This document shows positions 1 to 5,234 of a stretch of DNA of 7,202 nt, piece by piece. Source of the DNA: Candidatus Bathyarchaeota archaeon (GTDB taxonomy: Archaea > Thermoproteota > Bathyarchaeia > Bathyarchaeales > SOJC01); contig JAUWDF010000031.1 of assembly GCA_030608925.1 (NCBI GenBank), positions 1 to 7,202 of the forward strand, in the 5' to 3' direction. The position numbers and the translations under genes are program-made. Each line of letters starts with the position of its first letter. Within the stretch, counting starts at the first letter, position 1. The notes beneath the pieces are model-generated. The model was not told where the DNA came from and ran no database searches. It saw only the letters and a program-made list of their open reading frames with translations.

Positions 1-540
1 GTCTATCAGCTTTATACTGCTGGAATTGATCAAAGGATTCATTCTATCACTAGATTCCTTAATTTCTCACAAGCAATAGAGGCGTATCATAGTCGAAAAT
101 ATGCTGATAGACTTTTTCCTGATGAAGTTTTAAAAGAAGTCAATAAATCTACATGTTTTTGTACAAAAATAGCCGAAAATCTAAAGGATACTCGATCCCA
201 AGCTTCTTTCAAAACAAAATTCAGTTTTCTAAACCGAAAATCTCTACGTATGAGAATGAGGGAGCTTTTCAAAGATTTTGGTGAGACTTTTAATATTTTT
301 ATTAAAAACGAGAGTAAATTCATTTCAAAATTTGTTGATACCAGAAATTATTATACACACTATGATCCACAAACTAATGTACCAATTGAGCGAGAAAAAC
401 TTCCATTTCTAATAGATGCCTTGCGTTTAATCTTAATCGTAGTCATAGCTACTGAAATAGGGTTTAACCAAAATCAAACACAACAAATAGTTGGACTATA
501 TTGCCGAACAAGAATTCAAAAAACTTTTACATTATTTTGA
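1..540 (+). CDS. ApeA-like HEPN-domain protein, 3' part (5' end outside window)
   Basis: The frame is open from base 1 to a TGA at 538-540, giving the last 179 residues of a longer protein. A segment near residues 18-30 (RFLNFSQAIEAYH) resembles the opening helix of the C-terminal HEPN domain of ApeA-like proteins. Residues 115-120 (RNYYTH) match the R-x4-H ribonuclease motif of the HEPN superfamily. ApeA-type proteins are known as single-gene anti-phage defence proteins, and HEPN domains typically cleave RNA. The role here is inferred from these two motifs, since the N-terminal half is missing. The gene looks more AT-rich than the ribosomal genes to the right, consistent with an accessory or transferred gene. 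Its last 15 or so residues look atypical, and a +1 frame continuation from about 490 reads as a better amphipathic helix, so the end may be frameshifted. Confidence 0.62.
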   Translation, partial: VYQLYTAGIDQRIHSITRFLNFSQAIEAYHSRKYADRLFPDEVLKEVNKSTCFCTKIAENLKDTRSQASFKTKFSFLNRKSLRMRMRELFKDFGETFNIFIKNESKFISKFVDTRNYYTHYDPQTNVPIEREKLPFLIDALRLILIVVIATEIGFNQNQTQQIVGLYCRTRIQKTFTLF

Positions 541-552
541 CGTGGTAAGGAT

Positions 553-759
553 TCAAGTTTCACGCCAACGCATCCAAGACTTGGATTCTTTAAATACAAA
601 TTTAGGGTCATCCTTGACTTCAGTCATCTCATCTTTACTCAATTTCTTAAAACCAACCCACCGAACCACCTCACTCTCCATAAATCCTAAAAATTTCCAT
701 TTAGTAACAGCGAGAAGAACACCCGAATCATCAAGCCGTCTATACCCCAACACCAACAT
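553..759 (-). CDS. Small hypothetical protein (68 aa), unrecognised
   Basis: An ATG-initiated minus-strand frame of 68 codons lies between the ApeA-like gene, which it faces, and the radical SAM gene, which it follows on the same strand after a 63-nt gap. Its composition looks protein-like: mixed Lys/Glu/Asp, four Trp, a hydrophobic first half (VLGYRR, GVLLAVTKW) and a charged second half (KLSKDEMTEVKDD). The overlapping plus-strand frame is Ser/Thr/Pro-rich, as shadows often are. I do not recognise a family, and there are no Cys residues, signal peptide or clear membrane helix. The frame is open upstream to a TGA at 808-810, but no ATG, GTG or TTG occurs before 759. No Shine-Dalgarno sequence is visible, and an AT-rich stretch about 24 nt upstream would fit a leaderless start. 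It could also be a gene remnant. Confidence 0.4.
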   Translation of the reverse strand: MLVLGYRRLDDSGVLLAVTKWKFLGFMESEVVRWVGFKKLSKDEMTEVKDDPKFVFKESKSWMRWRET

Positions 760-802
760 GTTTGAATTACTATGTAGAGTTATTACATCATGTCGCTTCA
801 GG

Positions 803-839
803 TGAACTCACGCATGGAGGTTTCAGCGGTTTGAGTTCA
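803..839. repeat. 8-bp perfect inverted repeat spanning a stop codon
   Basis: TGAACTCA (803-810) and TGAGTTCA (832-839) are exact reverse complements around a 21-nt loop. CGC at 811-813 can pair with GCG at 826-828 to lengthen the stem past a 3-nt bulge. The element covers the TGA stop (823-825) of the minus-strand radical SAM gene, so it would form a hairpin at the end of that coding region. No T-run follows it on the minus strand. Confidence 0.5.
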
Positions 840-1836
840 TGTTTCTGAGATCATAATACAGTTGAGAGCAGCATGATGAAGAAAAAGAAACAATGTAGCC
901 AAGGTTCTTGGCTAACTCCACTGCTTCTTCAGCAGGAAAAGCAATTGCATTTACACCTGCCCTGACAGCCAAAACATCAGTCTGGACTCGGTGCAAACCT
1001 CTAGGCCTCATACACCCAAGAGCTAATGGTATTGATGGCATCATGAGTCGGGTAACTGCAACTACCTTGCCTACAACGAAAGGGGAGGGTGGAGCTGTTT
1101 TTTCCAAGACAGTGTTGCGGATTGGCATGAATGCAATAATTATCACGGCAGAAGGACAGTGTTTCGCTACCATCCTCAAGGCATCTAGTTCACCCTTTAG
1201 TTTCCCATAATGAATACCTACCAATACATGAGGAATAGTCGGTATCTTAGCTTTTCTAAGTGCTTGAAGTGAATTGTCGTAGTCTGAAACAGTAACGTCT
1301 AAATTGTATATTTCTTCGATTGTTTCATTTGACCCGATTATGTCAATCAAGGCTGCATCTACTCCTGCTCCTTTCAGTTGCTGTGCCATGTCTTCATGAA
1401 CAATACCAGTATGAACGAGAAGGGTTAACCCAAGTTTCGCCTTTATTTCAGCCATCGCATTGACAAACTTTTCAAGAGGCACCGAACCATCGGGTAAACA
1501 GCCCCCACTGATTAGACACCCAACAGCCCCCTTGGACTTCAGATCCTTACAGAGTTCCAGAAGCTCTTCTGGGGAAGTGACGGGATACATCGTATTTAAA
1601 ACAATACCATTGCAGTGTTTACACTTCAGCGAACATGAAGAACCTGTTATTGATATTGATGGAAAAGTAGTTGGTGACGAACAGAAGTACTGGGTTTTAT
1701 AATTGAGAAAGCTAGGAGCATAAAACCGGATTTTTCTCTCAAAATGCTGCACCCTCATGTTCGATGCGTCTTCTAGAATCCTGTCAAGCTGGCTCTCGTC
1801 AGCATCAATCAACTCTTTAAAATTAAACAGTTTCAT
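823..1836 (-). CDS. Radical SAM protein, biotin-synthase-like; probable LipS1/LipS2-type lipoyl synthase component
   Basis: A 337-aa protein when started at 1836. The radical SAM cluster motif CSLKCKHC (C68, C72, C75) would bind the [4Fe-4S] cluster that cleaves S-adenosylmethionine. Further conserved-looking elements are ISGGC (about 109-113), GCMRPRG (about 274-280), AGVNAIAFPAEEAVELA (about 294-310) and a C-terminal CC pair (322-323). Extra Cys residues (C52, C107, C113, C275, C322, C323) could hold an auxiliary cluster. This pattern fits the archaeal 'uncharacterised homologue of biotin synthase' group. In Thermococcus kodakarensis two such proteins, LipS1 and LipS2, together insert sulfur at C8 and then C6 of a protein-bound octanoyl group. 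The divergent neighbour looks like the partner; which is LipS1 and which LipS2 I cannot decide. ATG 1836 is preferred over an upstream ATG at 1935 because GGTGGGGA sits directly before it and a TATA box lies about 50 nt upstream. Confidence 0.85.
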   Translation of the reverse strand: MKLFNFKELIDADESQLDRILEDASNMRVQHFERKIRFYAPSFLNYKTQYFCSSPTTFPSISITGSSCSLKCKHCNGIVLNTMYPVTSPEELLELCKDLKSKGAVGCLISGGCLPDGSVPLEKFVNAMAEIKAKLGLTLLVHTGIVHEDMAQQLKGAGVDAALIDIIGSNETIEEIYNLDVTVSDYDNSLQALRKAKIPTIPHVLVGIHYGKLKGELDALRMVAKHCPSAVIIIAFMPIRNTVLEKTAPPSPFVVGKVVAVTRLMMPSIPLALGCMRPRGLHRVQTDVLAVRAGVNAIAFPAEEAVELAKNLGYIVSFSSSCCSQLYYDLRNMNSNR

Positions 1837-1844
1837 TCCCCACC
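1837..1844 (-). promoter_or_regulatory. Ribosome-binding site deciding start 1836
   Basis: The minus strand reads GGTGGGGA immediately before ATG. GGTG is complementary to the archaeal 16S rRNA 3' end, with about 4 nt of spacing. It supports 1836 as the start rather than the in-frame ATG at 1935, which would lie upstream of the predicted TATA box. Confidence 0.55.
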
Positions 1845-1885
1845 GTGGAATATTCCTCTGACTCCACGTTAACCAAAATCCCACC

Positions 1886-1893
1886 TTTAAATA
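1886..1893 (-). promoter_or_regulatory. TATA box for the minus-strand radical SAM gene
   Basis: On the minus strand the sequence reads AAAAACTATTTAAAGGTGG, with the TATTTAAA core at 1886-1893. An archaeal TATA box centred near 1889 predicts transcription starting around 1863. This leaves a leader of about 27 nt that contains the GGTGGGGA ribosome-binding site before ATG 1836. Confidence 0.55.
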
Positions 1894-1898
1894 GTTTT

Positions 1899-1917
1899 TA
1901 CAGGCTTCATGCCTGTA
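1899..1917. promoter_or_regulatory. Palindrome TACAGGC-N5-GCCTGTA, candidate operator
   Basis: Two perfect 7-bp arms flank the 5-nt spacer TTCAT. The element lies directly upstream of the TATA/BRE region of the minus-strand radical SAM gene, where archaeal activators or repressors of the Lrp/AsnC or winged-helix type commonly bind. The regulator is not identified, and the function is inferred from symmetry and position only. Confidence 0.4.
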
Positions 1918-2070
1918 CGAACGGCTTAGTGGCATCGTCAGATCATACGCTACGACGTTCGAAACGGAGAAACTTCAGATACAGCCAACTTCACAAGGAC
2001 CAAAGCATATCTGCTTACTTTCTTTCAGAAGTCCCGAAGAGTTTATTTCGGAAACAATCACAGAAAAGGT
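1918..2070. other. Divergent intergenic region between the two radical SAM genes
   Basis: Depending on the true starts, 235 to 318 nt separate the two coding regions. Besides the TATA box and palindrome on the left, it contains a short symmetric CGTT-CGA-AACG at 1956-1966 and an AT-rich TTTATTT at 2042-2048. The latter is placed about 26 nt before ATG 2071 and could serve as the TATA box of a leaderless plus-strand transcript. I see no tRNA, other RNA gene or further ORF. Confidence 0.4.
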
Positions 2071-3174
2071 ATGCTAGATCGCAGAGCTTTAATGACCTTG
2101 TTCTATCCAAGTTTTATTACTAATATAGTTAGTCTTCCAGTATCAGCGTCCAACATGGGCAAGAATAGAGTCAAATTATCGATTAAGAGAGTGCGAGTCT
2201 CATCAGGATCAGCTATAGTACTTGGCTTAAGAAAGGGATTCTTAGCTGCCAAACCAACTACTGCCTATTTACTTACTTATCATAAAGGTAGGTGTACTGC
2301 AAATTGCGGGTTTTGCACGCAAGCAAAAGACAGCAGGACTAGAGTAGACATGCTCTCAAGAGTGGCGTGGCCAGTTTTTGAAGTGAGGAAAGTAGCAGCC
2401 AGCATTGCGACTTCGTCTCTCAAAGGAGAGATAAGGCGAATCTGTATTCAAGCCTTGAATTATCCCAGAGTCTTAAAAGACATCCTTGCCCTGATTGCAG
2501 ACATAAGGTTGTACGGGACCAAAGTGCCCATATCAGTTTCATGTCAGCCCTTAAGCAAAGAAGAAATGATCAAACTTCGCGAAGCGAGTGTTGAAAAAAT
2601 GGGAGTTGCATTAGATGCTGCAACCAGGGAGGTTTTTGAAAAAGTAAAGGGCAGTCGTGCAGATGGGCCATATGAGTGGCACAGTCAGCGTCAAGCATTA
2701 CTAGAAGCGGTAGATGTGTTTGGAATAGGTAATGCCAGTACGCATCTGATTGTAGGTTTAGGCGAAAGAGAAGAAGAAATCGTAGAGATCATTCAGTGGT
2801 GTACAGATACAGGCGTTTACCCAGCTATTTTCGCCTTCACACCTATACCTGGAACAAGGTTGGAACATGGTCATCCACCAACAATCAGCCAATATAGAAG
2901 AATTCAACTCGCCCATTATTTGGTAGTTCAGGGAAAAACACGAAATGAAAAGATGGTTTTTGACGAAGACGGAAGCATAGTCGACTTTGGGGTTTCTCAG
3001 GAAGAGTACGAGAAATCCATTCGCTCTGGAAAACCGTTTCTAACCTCTGGATGCCCATCATGCAATCGTCCATACTACAATGAAAAACCCAGTGGTCCAC
3101 TCTATAATTTTCCAGTTCAACCAACGATTGTTGAAGTTAGAAACATACGTAAACAACTAGAAGTCAGTAAGTGA
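2071..3174 (+). CDS. Radical SAM protein, biotin-synthase-related; probable LipS1/LipS2-type lipoyl synthase component
   Basis: A 367-aa protein. The radical SAM motif CTANCGFC (C75, C79, C82) lies inside the conserved stretch KPTTAYLLTYHKGRCTANC. The C-terminal motif SGCPSCNRPYYNE (C328, C331) gives a CxxC that could ligate a second iron-sulfur cluster; C125 and C158 lie in between. GIGNASTHLIVGLGE (218-232) and FAFTPIPGTRLEH (254-266) are typical barrel strands of the biotin synthase-like radical SAM fold. The family matches archaeal 'biotin synthase-related' proteins, one of the two types that form the two-protein lipoyl synthase. It is divergent from the other radical SAM gene; no lipoate ligase is in view. 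Recognisable homology begins about residue 38, so the start may be ATG 2155 (M29). ATG 2071 is kept because a TTTATTT box 26 nt upstream fits a leaderless transcript; neither start has a good Shine-Dalgarno sequence. Confidence 0.85.
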   Translation: MLDRRALMTLFYPSFITNIVSLPVSASNMGKNRVKLSIKRVRVSSGSAIVLGLRKGFLAAKPTTAYLLTYHKGRCTANCGFCTQAKDSRTRVDMLSRVAWPVFEVRKVAASIATSSLKGEIRRICIQALNYPRVLKDILALIADIRLYGTKVPISVSCQPLSKEEMIKLREASVEKMGVALDAATREVFEKVKGSRADGPYEWHSQRQALLEAVDVFGIGNASTHLIVGLGEREEEIVEIIQWCTDTGVYPAIFAFTPIPGTRLEHGHPPTISQYRRIQLAHYLVVQGKTRNEKMVFDEDGSIVDFGVSQEEYEKSIRSGKPFLTSGCPSCNRPYYNEKPSGPLYNFPVQPTIVEVRNIRKQLEVSK

Positions 3175-3237
3175 GAAGTTCAACTAGTGTTAAGGCAAAA
3201 AGTAAGGTAGTAACGAGATTGATAGTAGGTTGTCAAG

Positions 3238-3263
3238 TTTTTAAACTAGGTTTTCTTCTTTTT
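3238..3263 (+). terminator. T-rich terminator after the plus-strand radical SAM gene
   Basis: Three T-runs (TTTTT at 3238-3242, TTTT at 3251-3254, TTTTT at 3259-3263) begin about 64 nt after the TGA stop, matching the oligo-T type of archaeal terminator. They overlap the 3' end of the convergent YhbY-family gene, where they are also explained by its lysine-rich C-terminus, so the assignment is tentative. Confidence 0.4.
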
Positions 3264-3533
3264 CCTATGAAGTATAATAGTGTGACCTCTAATCTCCACA
3301 AGGTCAGATTTGGTTTTCTCCATAATTTCCTGAGAAATTTTGGTCCGCATCTCTTTCATATTTCTATCTCCTAAAGCAGCTCTTAGAATCCTAACTTTCA
3401 TTATTTCCGTCCTCTCTAACTGACTGTCAATCTCCTCTATTATCCCCTGTGTAACTCCCTGTTTTCCTATTCGAACTAGTGGTTTCAGCGAGTTTAGTAT
3501 ATTCCCTTTTTTATGGTTTCTTCTTGATCTCAT
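3246..3533 (-). CDS. CRM-domain (CRS1/YhbY family) RNA-binding protein
   Basis: This 95-aa protein is one CRM domain. The diagnostic segment LKPLVRIGKQGVTQGIIEEI (about 16-35) contains the RNA-contacting GxxG loop (GKQG, 23-26). LERTEIMKVRILRAAL (39-54) and the final strand GHTIILHRKKKK complete the fold. YhbY proteins associate with pre-ribosomal particles in bacteria. Archaeal homologues are single-domain proteins of about this length and are presumed to act in ribosome or RNA maturation. The gene starts at ATG 3533, inside the last 23 nt of the RNase P component 4 gene, so the two are probably co-transcribed and translationally coupled. A GGGAGAG lies about 11 nt before the ATG, a loose Shine-Dalgarno sequence. 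The basic C-terminal tail ends just short of the convergent radical SAM gene. Confidence 0.9.
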   Translation of the reverse strand: MRSRRNHKKGNILNSLKPLVRIGKQGVTQGIIEEIDSQLERTEIMKVRILRAALGDRNMKEMRTKISQEIMEKTKSDLVEIRGHTIILHRKKKKT

Positions 3534-3849
3534 TCTTGCTTACTCTCCCAACTTTTACTGGATATCGGATGTATGTGCCACAGTAACCACAGGTGACCAC
3601 TATGTGTGTTTCTCTGCGTTGCTGGATTCGAACACGACAGTTCACGCCAGGTAAGATAAATCTTTTACATTCTCTGCATATCTGCCTTCTATACTCCAAG
3701 GGCATACTCGTCCTCGTTGCCATAGAAAGTTTTCGGGCGATGTCAACATATCGTTGAGCTAGCTTTTCATCCTCCACAATAGTGTCCCTTGCAAGTTGGA
3801 AAAGCTTGTGAATTCGTTGTAGAGCAATCCTTTTACTTGCTGAACCCAA
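3511..3849 (-). CDS. rnp4: Ribonuclease P protein component 4 (Rpp21/Rpr2 family)
   Basis: This protein subunit of archaeal RNase P, the ribonucleoprotein that removes 5' leaders from pre-tRNAs, has 112 aa from the chosen start. The N-terminal helical half (KRIALQRIHKLFQLARDTI) and following helix are typical of Rpp21. The zinc ribbon is formed by ICREC (C58, C61) and VTCGYC (C87, C90), with the basic RNA-contacting segment CRVRIQQRRETH between them. I chose TTG 3849 because GGGAGGCGAG lies directly upstream at good spacing and the resulting N-terminus fits the family. An alternative GTG at 3867 adds six residues but has no ribosome-binding site. The promoter is weak to the eye: GCTATTT at about 3901-3907 on the minus strand would give a leader of about 30 nt. 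It is divergent from secE and overlaps the YhbY gene downstream. Confidence 0.92.
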   Translation of the reverse strand: MGSASKRIALQRIHKLFQLARDTIVEDEKLAQRYVDIARKLSMATRTSMPLEYRRQICRECKRFILPGVNCRVRIQQRRETHIVVTCGYCGTYIRYPVKVGRVSKNEIKKKP

Positions 3850-3862
3850 CTCGCCTCCCTCG
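3850..3862 (-). promoter_or_regulatory. Strong Shine-Dalgarno site for a TTG start of rnp4
   Basis: On the minus strand CGAGGGAGGCGAG is followed directly by TTG. GGAGG with 4 nt of spacing is near ideal and decides the start codon; the upstream GTG at 3867 would itself overlap this site. Confidence 0.6.
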
Positions 3863-3988
3863 AACACAACCAGCTATGGCTCATACAAACTCATATGCTG
3901 AAATAGCTTTTGCCTTGATTGGCGCGGCTCATCAATCTGACAACCTCGAAGTTAGGAGTATAAGCTTATGTTTTCTGATGGCGATTTC

Positions 3989-3997
3989 TTTTTATAC
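3989..3997 (+). promoter_or_regulatory. TATA box of the secE-spt5-ribosomal protein operon
   Basis: CTTTTTATACC has its TATA core at 3989-3997. Its centre lies about 24-25 nt before ATG 4017, so the predicted transcription start falls at the start codon and the secE message should be leaderless. The same CTTTTTATA string recurs before rpl1. Confidence 0.65.
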
Positions 3998-4016
3998 CAG
4001 AACCAATGCTTTGAGA

Positions 4017-4199
4017 ATGCGATTAACTTTGGGCTTAAGATCTTTCCTTCAATCTGCCAGTCGATTACTAAAACTGGCTACAAAACCTGGTCGATCAGAG
4101 CTTTGGCAATCCGTAAAAATATGTCTACTCGGCATTGGGTTGATTGGCGCTATTGGTTTTGTCATCAAGATAATTTCCTTCGTTCTCCAAAGTCTTTAG
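4017..4199 (+). CDS. secE: Preprotein translocase subunit SecE (Sec61-gamma)
   Basis: A 60-aa tail-anchored membrane protein, the usual size for archaeal SecE. It clamps the SecY channel at the cytoplasmic membrane for protein export. An amphipathic cytosolic helix (LRSFLQSASRLLKLATKPGR, 7-26) carries the conserved KLATKPGR..LW signature. A single hydrophobic span runs from about residue 33 to 58 (VKICLLGIGLIGAIGFVIKI). The frame is open further upstream, but ATG 4017 gives the family-sized protein and coincides with the predicted transcription start from the TATA box at 3989-3997; no Shine-Dalgarno sequence is present or needed. It is the first gene of the operon, 16 nt before spt5, an arrangement conserved across many archaea. 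Confidence 0.95.
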   Translation: MRLTLGLRSFLQSASRLLKLATKPGRSELWQSVKICLLGIGLIGAIGFVIKIISFVLQSL

Positions 4200-4215
4200 G
4201 AGCAATGAAGTTACA

Positions 4216-4689
4216 ATGTCGGAATCTAAATTCCCATCAACTTCTATTTTCGCAGTACGCACTACTGCAGGGCAGGAAAAAAACGTATCAAACCTGATTA
4301 CCATAAGGATTAAAAGCGCTAAATTACCCATAAAGGCAATTCTAGTGCCGGACTTGTTGAAGGGTTACATTTTCATAGAATCAGATGGTCCTCATCTTGT
4401 GGAAGAGGCGATTGCTGGAATTAAGCATGTCAGATCACGAGTTCCAGGAATCGTCAGTTTTTCTGAAGTAGAAAGATACATTGTGGTTAAGCCAGTCATT
4501 GAAGAATTGGATAAAAATGACGTTGTGGAGATTATAAGTGGTCCGTTTAAGGGGATGAGGGCAAAAATAACTCGAATCGACAAAACCAAGAGCGAAGTAG
4601 TCCTCGAGCTATTGGAAGCCTCCTTCACTCTCCCCATAACAGTTCATGCAGACTACGTTAAAGTTGTACAAAAGGCCAAGGAGGAGTAG
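4216..4689 (+). CDS. spt5: Transcription elongation factor Spt5 (NusG family)
   Basis: Archaeal Spt5 pairs with Spt4 and binds the RNA polymerase clamp to raise processivity, also helping couple transcription to translation. At 157 aa it has the standard archaeal architecture. An NGN domain spans about 11-95 (FAVRTTAGQEKNVSNLI; YIFIESDGP; IKHVRSRVPGIVSF). A KOW domain spans about 100-150, with DVVEIISGPFKGMRAKITRI as its core. An AGGAG at 4198-4202 overlaps the secE stop, but its spacing to ATG 4216 is long (13 nt). No better in-frame start is seen. The gene lies between secE and rpl11, and the rpl11 ribosome-binding site is embedded in its last codons. Confidence 0.96.
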   Translation: MSESKFPSTSIFAVRTTAGQEKNVSNLITIRIKSAKLPIKAILVPDLLKGYIFIESDGPHLVEEAIAGIKHVRSRVPGIVSFSEVERYIVVKPVIEELDKNDVVEIISGPFKGMRAKITRIDKTKSEVVLELLEASFTLPITVHADYVKVVQKAKEE

Positions 4690-4691
4690 AA

Positions 4692-5183
4692 ATGGTTCAA
4701 AAGAAATCTATTGACGCCTTAGTAAGTGGTGGCCAAGCAACTGCTGGACCCCCATTAGGCCCCGCGTTGGGTCCCTTGGGAGTTAATGTTCTAGCTATAG
4801 TGAACAAGATCAACGAGCTGACGAATAGCTTCGCTGGAATGAAGGTGCCTGTAAAGATTACTGTTGATCCTGATACAAAGGAATTTGAAGTCACAGTGGG
4901 AACACCTACAACTTCTGCGCTTATAGTTAGTGCATTGAAAATCAAGAAGGGCTCTGGGAGTCCAAAGGAAGAAAAGGTTGGAGATCTCACAATTGCCCAA
5001 GTTCTTGATCTCGCTAAAAAGAAACAACAAGAAGTTCTTGCGAGGTCTCTCAAGTTGGCTGCCAAGGAGGTTTTAGGGAGCTGTCTAAGTATGGGTGTCA
5101 CTGTTGACAGCAGAGATCCTCGAGAAATTCAGCGAGAAATTACCGAAGGTAAACATGATTCTCTCTTTGAGAAGGAAAAGTAA
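4692..5183 (+). CDS. rpl11: 50S ribosomal protein L11 (uL11)
   Basis: uL11 binds the GTPase-associated centre of 23S rRNA at the base of the L10-L12 stalk and takes part in factor-dependent GTP hydrolysis. At 163 aa it has the archaeal length. The N-terminal domain contains the glycine/proline-rich VSGGQATAGPPLGPALGPLG (11-30). The C-terminal RNA-binding domain contains LTIAQVLDLAKKKQQEVLAR and the SCLSMGVTVDSRDP stretch. It starts 2 nt after the spt5 stop with a strong GGAGGAG about 5 nt before the ATG, so it is tightly coupled to spt5. It ends in TAA at 5181-5183, directly before a TATA box for the next gene. Confidence 0.98.
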   Translation: MVQKKSIDALVSGGQATAGPPLGPALGPLGVNVLAIVNKINELTNSFAGMKVPVKITVDPDTKEFEVTVGTPTTSALIVSALKIKKGSGSPKEEKVGDLTIAQVLDLAKKKQQEVLARSLKLAAKEVLGSCLSMGVTVDSRDPREIQREITEGKHDSLFEKEK

Positions 5184-5188
5184 TAATC

Positions 5189-5197
5189 TTTTTATAA
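5189..5197 (+). promoter_or_regulatory. TATA box for the rpl1-rpl10-rpl12 unit
   Basis: CTTTTTATAAC starts six bases after the rpl11 stop, with its core at 5189-5197. A start site about 25 nt on, near 5217-5220, leaves a leader of about 17 nt that keeps the GAGG ribosome-binding site (5223-5226) before ATG 5235. It shares CTTTTTATA with the secE promoter. It implies that L1, L10 and L12 can be made independently of the upstream genes. Confidence 0.6.
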
Positions 5198-5234
5198 CGG
5201 GTTCCCATACGAGATTCCGCACGAGGCCTACATA

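Noticed and set aside
491..805. Plus-strand ORF from a TTG at 491
   Set aside because: Most of it is Ser/Thr/Pro-rich and antisense to the 553-759 ORF. Only its first 20 or so residues look meaningful, as a possible frameshifted end of the HEPN gene.
1918..1975. GTTCGAAAC (1957-1965) resembles a tRNA T-loop, with a D-arm-like TTAGTGGCATCGTC upstream
   Set aside because: The flanking bases do not form a T-stem and no 7-bp acceptor stem could be drawn.
3171..3374. Plus-strand 67-residue ORF after the radical SAM gene
   Set aside because: It runs antisense to the YhbY-family gene, has no ribosome-binding site and matches no recognisable family.
3968..4297. Plus-strand 109-residue ORF overlapping secE and spt5
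   Set aside because: It lies in a different frame from both clear genes, and its sequence is what out-of-frame reading of secE and spt5 would give.
4697..5101. Long minus-strand ORF antisense to rpl11
   Set aside because: It is a shadow of a strongly conserved ribosomal protein gene and shows no recognisable protein features.
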